Shown here: positions 7,309 through 14,212 of the stretch, piece by piece | How the letters are laid out: each line of letters opens with the position of its first letter | Position numbering within the stretch: the first letter of the stretch is position 1 | Origin: JAIRQK01 sp047974135 | GTDB lineage: Bacteria; Campylobacterota; Campylobacteria; Campylobacterales; Campylobacteraceae | Assembly (NCBI GenBank): GCA_047974135.1 | Contig: JBKECC010000019.1 | Span: 1 to 23,332 of the forward strand | Length of the DNA stretch: 23,332 nucleotides | Reading direction: 5' to 3' | Program-made: the position numbers and the translations under genes | The notes under the pieces: model-generated | Database searches by the model: none | What the model saw: the letters and a program-made list of their open reading frames with translations, nothing else | What the model was told of the DNA's origin: nothing

Positions 7309-8154
7309 ATGGCAAAAGATTATCAAACACTACTTGCAGAATTTCAAAAAAAGATGGCGGAAATGGGAGCAAATCCAGATCCACGCGAAATATATAAACT
7401 ACAACAACAGATGCAAGAAGAGATGATGAATGCGGTTAATAGTATGTCTCCTGAAGAGATGAGGGCTTATTCAGATAGTGCATACGAGCATGATGACGAT
7501 GATAAATTAGATGATGATGAAGCGCTTAGTCAGTTTATAGCTGCTCATCAGCAACCAAGAGAGTTGGAGAAATATCTTGCTTTTGGAAGCTTTTTAGTTT
7601 TGGTTAATTACGAGCCATATCAAACTTTAGAGATGATGAGTGAGAGTAAAGATATGGCTGATACTTTGGCATCTTCTTGGGGAGTTGATGATAAGGAGAG
7701 TGCTAAAAAAACCATTGAGAGAATTTTTAACATTGGACATAGAACTGATTTTAACAAAGACTATTTAGCTATAAAAAATGGTCAAACGGATGGATTTGAT
7801 GATGATGATTTAGATAATTTTATCAATACATATAGAGCATTAGTAGAGTTTTACCCGAATGAAAAAATAGACAAATGTTACTCAATCATCGCTTGGGATA
7901 TAGATAGAGCAGCATTTTTGGCAAGAGCTTATGCATCCATTGGATATATTAGCGAAAAAGAGGCGTGGGAATGGCTAAAAAAATGTGCAGCTGAGGCTAA
8001 AAAACACTTTAACAATTGGGATGATTATGCTATTTCACTTATGATGGGAAGAGCTGTAACGCTTGGGTTTCATCCAATTTATATAGACGCTTTAAATATA
8101 CTGAGATTTGAAGACAAAGAATTTTTAGACACAAAATCATTTTCAGAGTTTTAA
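7309..8154 (+). CDS. DUF1266 family protein
   Basis: A 281-residue soluble protein. The C-terminal part (about 90-275) matches the DUF1266 pattern: AWDIDRAAFLAR at 195-206, GYISEKEAWEWL at 212-223, the FNNWDDYAISLMMGR segment at 234-248. The first 50 residues are Met/Gln/Glu-rich and helical (LQQQMQEEMMNAVNSMSPEEM), followed by an acidic linker (HDDDDKLDDDE). DUF1266 has no established activity. E. coli YbeU and YbeR belong to it and sit beside a Sel1-repeat protein and J-domain/HscC chaperone genes, so linkage to helical-repeat proteins recurs here. I chose the ATG at 7309 because AAAAAAGGAT precedes it. A GTG at 7249 would add 20 residues encoded by a hairpin region with no ribosome-binding site. 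Confidence 0.85.
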   Translation: MAKDYQTLLAEFQKKMAEMGANPDPREIYKLQQQMQEEMMNAVNSMSPEEMRAYSDSAYEHDDDDKLDDDEALSQFIAAHQQPRELEKYLAFGSFLVLVNYEPYQTLEMMSESKDMADTLASSWGVDDKESAKKTIERIFNIGHRTDFNKDYLAIKNGQTDGFDDDDLDNFINTYRALVEFYPNEKIDKCYSIIAWDIDRAAFLARAYASIGYISEKEAWEWLKKCAAEAKKHFNNWDDYAISLMMGRAVTLGFHPIYIDALNILRFEDKEFLDTKSFSEF

Positions 8155-8164
8155 ATACACTTTT

Positions 8165-8191
8165 TTACATGTAAGAATTTCTTACATGTAA
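8165..8191. repeat. 27-bp inverted repeat made of two TTACATGTAA palindromes, hairpin after the DUF1266 gene
   Basis: TTACATGTAAG (8165-8175) and CTTACATGTAA (8181-8191) form an 11-bp perfect stem around AATTT. It starts ten bases past the DUF1266 stop, so it probably marks the transcript end. It lacks a proper downstream T-run on either strand. The same 27 bases recur exactly at 11067-11093. Confidence 0.9.
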
Positions 8192-8301
8192 CCTTATCTT
8201 TTATCTACTTCAAACACATATAACATTTTTTATTTAATTATTCAATCTTTTTATACATAAATTTTAATTATTTTTTAAGAATAAAAGCAATAATATTCTC
8301 T

Positions 8302-8340
8302 AAGATTAATTGAGTAAATATATAAGATTACTCAAGATTA
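8302..8340 (+). promoter_or_regulatory. Operator-like inverted repeat TTGAGTAA-N10-TTACTCAA with AAGATTA direct repeats
   Basis: A perfect 8-bp inverted repeat (8310-8317 and 8328-8335) surrounds an A/T spacer containing TATATAAG, a possible -10 (TATAAG, 8321-8326), about 58 bases before the aconitase-X ATG. Three AAGATTA direct repeats start at 8302, 8324 and 8334. The geometry suits a dimeric regulator covering the promoter. No regulator gene is adjacent. Confidence 0.45.
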
Positions 8341-8383
8341 AATATCTTTTCATTTTTTAATCAATCAAAAGGAGATAACTTAT

Positions 8384-9622
8384 ATGGAGTTAACCGCTGA
8401 TGAAAAAGCTATATTGGCTGGTGACAAAGGTGATATATTGCGCGATGCATTAAGATTGCAATATGAGATAGGAAAATTTTGGGGAGCAAAAAGATTTATC
8501 TCAGTATCAAATGTGCACATGATGGGAGATATAGAAGTCCTTGGTGATGCAGGAAAGAGTTTTATTGATTACGTAGCAGAAAATAAAGCACAAACAGTTT
8601 GCCCAACTTCAACAAATGCACGTTGTGTTGATTTTGGTTTTGCAGAACAATTAGGTCAAAACCTAGATGAAGTAAACAAAGAAACAAAAATCATACAATC
8701 CTTAAGAGATATAGGCATCACAACGGTCGATACATGTATAAACTACCAAACAGTTTATCAACCTCATTTTGGTGAACATATTGCATGGGGCGATACTGGA
8801 ACGGTTATATATGCTAACTCTATTTTTGGTGCACGTACCAACTTTGAATCAGGCCCTTCGGCACTTGCAGCAGCATTAACTGGAAGAACTGCTGAGTATG
8901 GTTTTCATCTTGATTGGCATCGAAAAGGTACTTTACATGTAAAGATAGAGTTTGACCCTAAGGACTTTGCTGACTTTGGTGTTATAGGCAAGATAGCAGG
9001 AGAAGCAAACCAAAACTACTTTAGTGTGCCAGTATTTACAGGATTTGAAAATCGCCAAATAAGTTCAGATGAACTTAAACATTTAGGTGCATCACTTGCA
9101 TCATATGGTTCCATGGGTATGTTTCATATAGCAGGAATCACTCCTGAAGCTAGAACCTTTGATGAAGCTTTTGGTGACAATAAACCAACACAAACTATAA
9201 GCATTACAGCTAAAGATATTAAAAATGTTTATGATAGTTACGACAATGGTGGAGCACCTTTAAATTTAGTAGTTTTCTCTGCGCCACAGTTATCCATTCA
9301 TGAGATAAAGTATTTAGCAAGTTTATTTAAAAATAGGCGCGTTAAAGACAATACTCATGTTTTTATCACAACAAGCAACGGAGTAAAGAGCCATGCCGAA
9401 CAGCTTAAGTATTTACAAACTCTAAAAGAAGCTGGGGTGTTAATACTAGAAGGTGTTTGCTTTTATATCCTTCAAAATTTACCTCAAATGCGTAAACAAA
9501 ATGGTTGGCACAATATCGTCACAAATTCGGCAAAACTTGCAAATATTATAAAAGCACATAAATTTAATCCTATATTAAAACGCACACAAGAGTGTGTTGA
9601 TATAGCTACAAAAGGTATATAA
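8384..9622 (+). CDS. Aconitase X (DUF521) catalytic subunit
   Basis: A 412-residue protein matching the AcnX catalytic chain: LTADEKAILAGDKG at the N-terminus, CPTSTNARCVDF at 73-84, C118 in VDTCINYQ, GEHIAWGDTGTVIYANS at 130-146, GARTNFESGPSALAAALTGR at 149-168, C359 in ILEGVCFY and TNSAK at 380-384. AcnX enzymes are iron-sulfur hydro-lyases. Known members are archaeal phosphomevalonate dehydratase and bacterial cis-3-hydroxy-L-proline dehydratase. The cysteines named are the likely cluster ligands. The substrate cannot be assigned: HIAWGDTGTV differs from the usual HIAWxESSAV, and no proline or mevalonate genes are nearby. AAAGGAGAT precedes the ATG. The swivel subunit follows one base after the stop. 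A palindrome copy encodes its LHVK at 185-188. Confidence 0.9.
   Translation: MELTADEKAILAGDKGDILRDALRLQYEIGKFWGAKRFISVSNVHMMGDIEVLGDAGKSFIDYVAENKAQTVCPTSTNARCVDFGFAEQLGQNLDEVNKETKIIQSLRDIGITTVDTCINYQTVYQPHFGEHIAWGDTGTVIYANSIFGARTNFESGPSALAAALTGRTAEYGFHLDWHRKGTLHVKIEFDPKDFADFGVIGKIAGEANQNYFSVPVFTGFENRQISSDELKHLGASLASYGSMGMFHIAGITPEARTFDEAFGDNKPTQTISITAKDIKNVYDSYDNGGAPLNLVVFSAPQLSIHEIKYLASLFKNRRVKDNTHVFITTSNGVKSHAEQLKYLQTLKEAGVLILEGVCFYILQNLPQMRKQNGWHNIVTNSAKLANIIKAHKFNPILKRTQECVDIATKGI
8932..8943. repeat. Palindrome TTTACATGTAAA inside the aconitase-X catalytic gene
   Basis: A perfect 12-bp copy, read in frame as Leu-His-Val-Lys. Confidence 0.95.
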
Positions 9623-9623
9623 A

Positions 9624-10031
9624 ATGAGTTATAAAAGTATAAAAGTTAACCGTGCATACGGAAATATAGTTGAAGGTGAAGTTCTTATATCCACAGAAGG
9701 TTTTAGTCCTCGCTATGACCTTGATCGTTGGAGTGGAGAGATTAGTCGTCCAGGACATGCATTAGAAGGGATTAATATAAAAGATAAAATTCTTATCTTT
9801 CCAAGTGCAAAAGGAGGTATTGCTGCTGGTTGGGCATTTTACGATATTAAAGCTAAAGGGTTTGCGCCTTTGGCATTAATCTTTGGTGTTACAAATCCTG
9901 TTATGGTTCAAGGTGCAATTTTTGCTGATATTACAATTACTGAGGGTTGGGATATAGACCCATACTCTGTACTTAAAAATGGTGATTTTGTTCGTATTGA
10001 ACCACAAAATCATTCAATCATTATTCTTTAA
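9624..10031 (+). CDS. Aconitase X swivel (DUF126) small subunit
   Basis: A 135-residue DUF126 protein, the separate swivel domain that pairs with the AcnX catalytic chain to close the active site. It follows the family layout: an early Gly-rich strand (GNIVEGEVLIS), RWSGEISRPGHALEGINIKDKI in pieces, then IFPSAKGGIAAGW at 58-70, GFAPLALIFG and VQGAIFADI. In most members the central loop reads roughly RGSSxGS and supplies a serine that acts as catalytic base, by analogy with aconitase. Here it is KGGIAAGW, with no serine after the glycine, so catalysis or substrate may differ. The only spacing from the catalytic gene is one base, which implies translational coupling and a 1:1 complex. Confidence 0.88.
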   Translation: MSYKSIKVNRAYGNIVEGEVLISTEGFSPRYDLDRWSGEISRPGHALEGINIKDKILIFPSAKGGIAAGWAFYDIKAKGFAPLALIFGVTNPVMVQGAIFADITITEGWDIDPYSVLKNGDFVRIEPQNHSIIIL

Positions 10032-10061
10032 TAAACAAAAATTAATTCAAGGAGAAAATAG

Positions 10062-11054
10062 ATGAAAAAATATCTTTTAGTTGTTTTAAGTATCTTACTT
10101 TTTGGCGCATCTTCATTGGTTGCCGAAGTAAAAGAGTTGAGATTTAGCAGGCATTATGGCTTGGCATACCTACCACTTATCGTTTTAGAAGATAAGCAGT
10201 TGATAGAAAAAAATGCCAAGGCTGCTGGGCTTGGTGATATCACCGTAAGATGGACAACTTTTGGTGGTGGCGCACAATCAAACGATGCACTATTGTCTGG
10301 AAGTATAGATGTAGTAGCTTATGGAATTGCTCCTTTTATAAGAGTTTGGGACAAGACAAAAGGAAGGGTAAAATCTATAGGAGCAGTTGATCAAACTCCT
10401 TATTTTTTTAACACATCAAATCCAAAAGTAAAAAGCATTAGAGATTTAACACAAAACGATAGAATTGCCGTTCCTGCTATCAAAGTATCGGTTCAATCTT
10501 TAATTTTACAAATTGCAGCGGCAAAAGAGTTTGGCATAGACCAATATGACAAGTTAGACCATTTAACAGTTTCTCTAAAACATCCTGATGCCTACATAGC
10601 ATTAACTTCAGGAAAATCTGAAATTACAGGACACATTTCTTATGATCCTTATCACACTCTTGAGTTGCAAGACCCAAACATACATACAGTTTTTAACTCA
10701 TATGATATTTTCAATGGAAATCATGCAAGTAGTATAGTTGCGACAACTCAAGCATTTTATGACAATAACCCAACGCTGATTGATGTAATCATAAAATCTT
10801 TAGACGAAGCAAATGAGTGGATAACAAACAACAAAGAAGAGGCAGCAAAGTCTTATCTAAAAATCAGCAAATCAAAAGAGCCACTTGAACTTATAGTAAA
10901 AAGTCTAAACAATCCTGGCGTTGTTTACAGCACAACTCCACAAAGAAGTAGTATCTTTAGCGATTTTCTTTATCAAACAGGTGCAATTAAAACAAAACCG
11001 GAGAGTTGGAAAGATCTATTTTTTGAAAAATTACACTCAAAACCAGGAAGTTAA
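10062..11054 (+). CDS. NMT1/THI5-type (NitT/TauT-like) ABC transporter periplasmic binding protein, orphan
   Basis: A 330-residue protein with a Sec signal peptide (MKKYLLVVLSILLFGASSLVA, cut near residue 21). The mature part resembles the NitT/TauT or NMT1 binding-protein family: FSRHYGLAYLPLIVLEDKQL, then the TTFGGGAQSNDALLSGSIDVVAYG stretch where the ligand pocket begins, and NDRIAVPAIKVSVQSLILQ. Relatives bind nitrate, taurine, alkanesulfonates, pyrimidine precursors or aromatic acids, so the ligand is open. No permease or ATPase gene is in the cluster, so it must share a transporter encoded elsewhere or have a sensing role. CAAGGAGAA precedes the ATG, 30 bases after the swivel gene. The linkage suggests that it captures the AcnX substrate or a precursor. 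Confidence 0.85.
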   Translation: MKKYLLVVLSILLFGASSLVAEVKELRFSRHYGLAYLPLIVLEDKQLIEKNAKAAGLGDITVRWTTFGGGAQSNDALLSGSIDVVAYGIAPFIRVWDKTKGRVKSIGAVDQTPYFFNTSNPKVKSIRDLTQNDRIAVPAIKVSVQSLILQIAAAKEFGIDQYDKLDHLTVSLKHPDAYIALTSGKSEITGHISYDPYHTLELQDPNIHTVFNSYDIFNGNHASSIVATTQAFYDNNPTLIDVIIKSLDEANEWITNNKEEAAKSYLKISKSKEPLELIVKSLNNPGVVYSTTPQRSSIFSDFLYQTGAIKTKPESWKDLFFEKLHSKPGS

Positions 11055-11066
11055 TGGTTTTTTCTT

Positions 11067-11093
11067 TTACATGTAAGAATTTCTTACATGTAA
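11067..11093. terminator. 27-bp inverted repeat of two TTACATGTAA palindromes between convergent genes
   Basis: Identical over 27 bases to the element at 8165-8191: an 11-bp stem (11067-11077 with 11083-11093) around AATTT. It fills most of the 40-base gap between the binding-protein stop and the stop of the DUF2400 gene, so a bidirectional terminator is the natural reading. The expected T-run after the stem is weak on both strands, so termination is inferred, not shown. Confidence 0.6.
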
Positions 11094-11094
11094 A

Positions 11095-11865
11095 CTATTT
11101 TGTAAGCAAATTTTCTATCTCTTTTGATTGCCCTAAACGGTAAATAGCAAAGTCATATTTTATGGGGTCGTCTTTATCAAAACTTTTTAGTGTTTCAGTT
11201 AACTCTAAAACAGCTTTAAAGTCATAACTTTTTCGGTTTAATAGTCCTAATTTTTTTGAAACATTGAAAGTATGAACATCAAGTGGCATAAGTAAACTAC
11301 TTTTTTTAACCCTCTTCCAAAGTCCCATATCAAGTGCATCATCTCGCACCATCCATCTTAAAAACATATTTACTCTTTTGTGTGTTGAAGTTGGATTTTG
11401 TGAAGTTTTACCAAAAAGAAACTCATAACCACGAGAAGAGTAAGTATTTAAGCTATAAATCTTACTTATCAAAGAGTTTATGCCATCAAGTACGTTTTCC
11501 TCTTTTTTGTAGCCTTCTAAAAAAATATCTTCTAAACTACCCTCTTTTTTAAGTCTTGAAATCGTTTTAAACAGCTCAACTACATCTTGACTCGATTGAA
11601 AACGATAATACTTTGTTTGTAAGTTTTTTTCTTGATTTTTTTCACCCTCATCTAGTAAACTAAAATCAAGTGATAGTAGAAATTTTTCTATAAGTTTTGC
11701 ATTTCCATAAGCAAATAAAGCGCAGATAAATGCGACAAATTCATCATTTTTTGGCTTTGCGACACGAAGCGGATCAGCTTCAACCAAAAGTGCTTCTAAA
11801 CTATTTTTTTTGGCAACTTCCACATCAAGAAGGTTTTTTACTTTTATCAGATTTTTATTTAGCAT
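11095..11865 (-). CDS. DUF2400 / TIGR02757 family protein
   Basis: A 256-residue soluble protein with the signature stretch of this family: KRVNMFLRWMVRDDALDMGLW in two parts near residues 163-183, then SSLLMPLDVHTFNVSKKLGLL at about 189-209, and DPIKYDFAIYRLGQ near the C-terminus. The early segment DPLRVAKPKNDEFVAFICALFAYGNAKLIEKFL also fits. Members occur in Bacteroidetes and Campylobacterota. No reaction is established to my knowledge; the all-helical fold recalls HhH base-excision glycosylases, which is a weak resemblance. It is convergent with the binding-protein gene and shares the palindrome hairpin as its 3' boundary. The ATG has GGAT upstream. Confidence 0.85.
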   Translation of the reverse strand: MLNKNLIKVKNLLDVEVAKKNSLEALLVEADPLRVAKPKNDEFVAFICALFAYGNAKLIEKFLLSLDFSLLDEGEKNQEKNLQTKYYRFQSSQDVVELFKTISRLKKEGSLEDIFLEGYKKEENVLDGINSLISKIYSLNTYSSRGYEFLFGKTSQNPTSTHKRVNMFLRWMVRDDALDMGLWKRVKKSSLLMPLDVHTFNVSKKLGLLNRKSYDFKAVLELTETLKSFDKDDPIKYDFAIYRLGQSKEIENLLTK

Positions 11866-11905
11866 TTTTATCCAAACTTTGTTTTAAAAAGGCATTATAT
11901 ATAAA

Positions 11906-13162
11906 TTATGTAAAAAAGTACTTCCAAAATGGAATAACCAAAATATCATCAATTTTGTCGTTTTGATTGGAAGTTATAATGATTTTTTGGGATATTTTAT
12001 AATCATTTATTTTATCAAAAACTCTCACTTCCCTTTTTTTGTTATCATTGTTTAACTCAAAACAAGCCTGAATTGCGATAAATTCACCATTTTTTTCTTT
12101 AATTAAAAAATCGCATTCATAGTTAGAGTTAAAAAAATAGATATCTTTACCTGCTTTTTGAAGTTCACTAAAAATCAAATTTTCCAAAAGCTTTCCTCTA
12201 TTTTGTGAAAAATTGTATCCCAAAGATAGAAAGCCATTATCTATCGTATATATCTTTTTTTTATTGTTTAGTTGCTCTTTAAATGAGTATGAAAACTGCT
12301 TTATTTCATATAAAAAGTAACAATTCTCAAAGTAAGATATATACTCTTTTATACTTTTATCGTTAAGCTTGACAGCTTTTGAAAGTGAAGTATACGAATA
12401 AAGAGATGACATATTATTTAAAAGATAAAATCCAAGCTCTTTGAAACTTTTTGAATCTCTAATATCATGAAGTGAAATACAATCTCTAAAAACTATAGTG
12501 TCAAAATAGTTTATTAAAATTTCTCTTTTTATATCATCATTTTTTTGCGTAAAAACCTCAAAAAAAGATCCAAATTTAAGCATTGAGTCAAATATATTTA
12601 ATACTTTTGAACTATTTTCAAATAAATCTTCGAAGTTTACAATGCCGTTTATATTAAGCAACTCTTTAAAACTTGGAGGAAAAATATGCGTGCTTAGATA
12701 TCTTCCGCTTAAAAGTGATGACAGATTGTCATTCAATAAAGACGTATTTGAGCCTGTTATAAAAATTTTTGAAAAATTTTCATTATCATACACGCTTTTT
12801 ATATACTTTTCCCAATGTGAAATAGCCTGAATCTCATCTAAAAACAGATATTCGATTTTTTCTTGTGTAATTTTTTCTGCAATTTCAACAATTTCATATA
12901 ACTTTTCTGGCTCATGAGAATATTTTACAAAAAATGGATCGTCAAGATTTATATATAAAATCTTTTTAGGATTTATATTTTCAGATAAATGATTGATTAA
13001 AAGCTTGAAAATACTTGACTTTCCACTTCTTCTGATGCCTTGTAAAACTTGTATCTGTTTTGTTTTTAGGTTTGCTGTTATTTTGTTTAATACTAATCTT
13101 TCATAAAGATTTTTATATGCACTCTTCCAGTGTTTATTCTGAGATAATATAATTTTTTCCAT
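11906..13162 (-). CDS. AAA_14 ATPase with C-terminal DUF4143 domain
   Basis: A 418-residue protein of the widespread AAA_14-DUF4143 class. The Walker A loop is GIRRSGKSS (42-50), Walker B is LFLDEIQ (106-112), and ITGSNTSLL with LLSGRY (135-155) is the sensor region typical of the family. The C-terminal half has the winged-helix stretch (YTSLSKAVKLNDKSIKEYIS) and an end domain with ECDFLIKEKNGEFIAIQAC near 346-364, which resembles a PD-(D/E)xK nuclease-like fold. The role of these proteins is not settled; they are patchily distributed and often strain-specific. It stands alone between the DUF2400 gene and the iron locus, and its codons look more AT-rich than its neighbours', hinting at acquisition. 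The ATG lies in an AT-rich upstream region. Confidence 0.88.
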   Translation of the reverse strand: MEKIILSQNKHWKSAYKNLYERLVLNKITANLKTKQIQVLQGIRRSGKSSIFKLLINHLSENINPKKILYINLDDPFFVKYSHEPEKLYEIVEIAEKITQEKIEYLFLDEIQAISHWEKYIKSVYDNENFSKIFITGSNTSLLNDNLSSLLSGRYLSTHIFPPSFKELLNINGIVNFEDLFENSSKVLNIFDSMLKFGSFFEVFTQKNDDIKREILINYFDTIVFRDCISLHDIRDSKSFKELGFYLLNNMSSLYSYTSLSKAVKLNDKSIKEYISYFENCYFLYEIKQFSYSFKEQLNNKKKIYTIDNGFLSLGYNFSQNRGKLLENLIFSELQKAGKDIYFFNSNYECDFLIKEKNGEFIAIQACFELNNDNKKREVRVFDKINDYKISQKIIITSNQNDKIDDILVIPFWKYFFT

Positions 13163-13227
13163 ATTATAATCCTCAATAAAATTATTTTTTGTGTATTATA
13201 CTACGAAATAATTTAAAATAGAAACTT

Positions 13228-13239
13228 TTTACATGTAAA
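13228..13239. repeat. Palindrome TTTACATGTAAA just past the end of the iron operon
   Basis: A perfect copy extended to TTTTTACATGTAAAA, starting two bases beyond the last stop codon of the operon. It could form a short hairpin with a tiny CATG loop and may mark the transcript end; no clear T-run follows on the minus strand. Confidence 0.85.
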
Positions 13240-13241
13240 AG

Positions 13242-13736
13242 TTATATGGTTTTTTTGATGCTATTTTCTAGAGTATTTTGAGGAACAAGTCCAAGAAGTC
13301 TATCGGTTTGTTTTCCATCTTTATCGTAAAAATAAAATATAGGAACACCGTAAATCCCGCCAACTGCTTTTGAGAAATAATCAACCGATTTTATGTCAGA
13401 TATAACTTTAAAGTCTATTTTGTATTTTTCTAAAAGATTTAAATCTTTATCAAATCCCCTGCTTTCTCCTAAAATACCAACAATTTGGATATTTGGATAC
13501 TTTACATGCAAACTATTTAAGTAAGGAATAGCCTCTTTACAAGCCCCACAAGTTGTTGTGAAGAAAAATAGAAGAGTTGAGCTGTTATCATCAGTTTTTA
13601 TAGATTTATCTTTTGGAGAAAAAAACGTTTTAAGCGGTTTTGTATCGTTTAAAACTATATGATTTTTTTGGGTAGTTCCACTTTGGCAACCAAAAAATAA
13701 AAAGCCTATAAAAGCTAAAAATAGAAGTTTTTTCAT
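13242..13736 (-). CDS. Thioredoxin-like lipoprotein, last gene of the iron operon
   Basis: A 164-residue protein. The N-terminus has a hydrophobic signal ending in FLFFGC, a plausible lipobox with Cys17 as the lipidated residue, so it is probably anchored on the periplasmic side. The thioredoxin fold follows with the redox pair in FTTTCGACKEAIPYL and the cis-proline in YGVPIFYFYDKDG. It corresponds in position to the last thioredoxin-like gene of the C. jejuni Cj1658-Cj1665 locus and the UPEC fet locus. A role in keeping the operon's periplasmic cysteines or metal in the right redox state is inferred. Its ATG overlaps the stop of the preceding thioredoxin gene by four bases (ATGA). It contains a one-mismatch copy of the palindrome (TTTACATGCAAA) again encoding LHVK. 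Confidence 0.88.
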   Translation of the reverse strand: MKKLLFLAFIGFLFFGCQSGTTQKNHIVLNDTKPLKTFFSPKDKSIKTDDNSSTLLFFFTTTCGACKEAIPYLNSLHVKYPNIQIVGILGESRGFDKDLNLLEKYKIDFKVISDIKSVDYFSKAVGGIYGVPIFYFYDKDGKQTDRLLGLVPQNTLENSIKKTI

Positions 13737-14212
13737 AGTAATTTCAATATCTTATTTTTATTTTTTTCCCAAGATTGCATTCCAAAAATCTTATCTTTAA
13801 CCAAACCATTTTCATCAATTAAAAACATCGTTGGAACAATGATAACTCCGTATCTTTTTGCAGTTATATCTATATCATCTTTAGCAAAAATATAGTCTAT
13901 ATTAAAGTCATTTTGTATTTTTTTTATATCTTCAAAAGAGTTATAAGAGTTTATGGTGATGATAGCTAATTTATCTTTGTTTGCATCTTTTAATAGTTGT
14001 AGTTGTGGAAGTTCAGCCATGCAAGATGCACAACCTTTTTCCCAAAATTTTACAACAACAACTTTACCTTTATAATCATTTAAATCTATCTTTTGTCCGC
14101 TTACATCTTTTGCTGAAATACTTGGCGCTTTTTCTCCAACCTTTACGCCATTGCTTTGTGCAAAAAGGCATCCGAGACTAAGTATAAAAACAAAAATGAT
14201 TTTTTTAAACAT
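13733..14212 (-). CDS. TlpA-type periplasmic thioredoxin of the iron operon
   Basis: A 159-residue exported thioredoxin-like protein. A Sec signal (MFKKIIFVFILSLGCLFA) is followed by a TlpA/ResA-style domain: VGEKAPSISAKDVSGQKIDL, then VVVKFWEKGCASCMAELPQ with the CxxC pair in GCASC, and VPTMFLIDENG with the cis-proline. Such proteins reduce periplasmic disulfides or haem/metal sites. Its start codon directly abuts the ATPase stop, and GAGGAGAG inside the end of the ATPase gene is its ribosome-binding site, so translation is coupled. A likely substrate is the cysteine-rich DUF2318 protein encoded in the same operon, which is an inference. Confidence 0.9.
   Translation of the reverse strand: MFKKIIFVFILSLGCLFAQSNGVKVGEKAPSISAKDVSGQKIDLNDYKGKVVVVKFWEKGCASCMAELPQLQLLKDANKDKLAIITINSYNSFEDIKKIQNDFNIDYIFAKDDIDITAKRYGVIIVPTMFLIDENGLVKDKIFGMQSWEKNKNKILKLL

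Larger units (their letters stand above)
8155..8383. other. AT-rich intergenic region before the aconitase-X genes
   Basis: A 229-base gene-free stretch. It holds the paired palindrome hairpin (8165-8191), then a very AT-rich segment (about 8200-8300) without a readable ORF, then an operator-like inverted repeat and a ribosome-binding site. I see no RNA gene or riboswitch fold that I can name. Confidence 0.6.

Noticed and set aside
8155..8383. A small gene or RNA in the AT-rich stretch before the aconitase-X genes.
   Set aside because: No start codon with a ribosome-binding site leads to a meaningful frame, and no recognisable RNA fold is seen apart from the palindrome hairpin.
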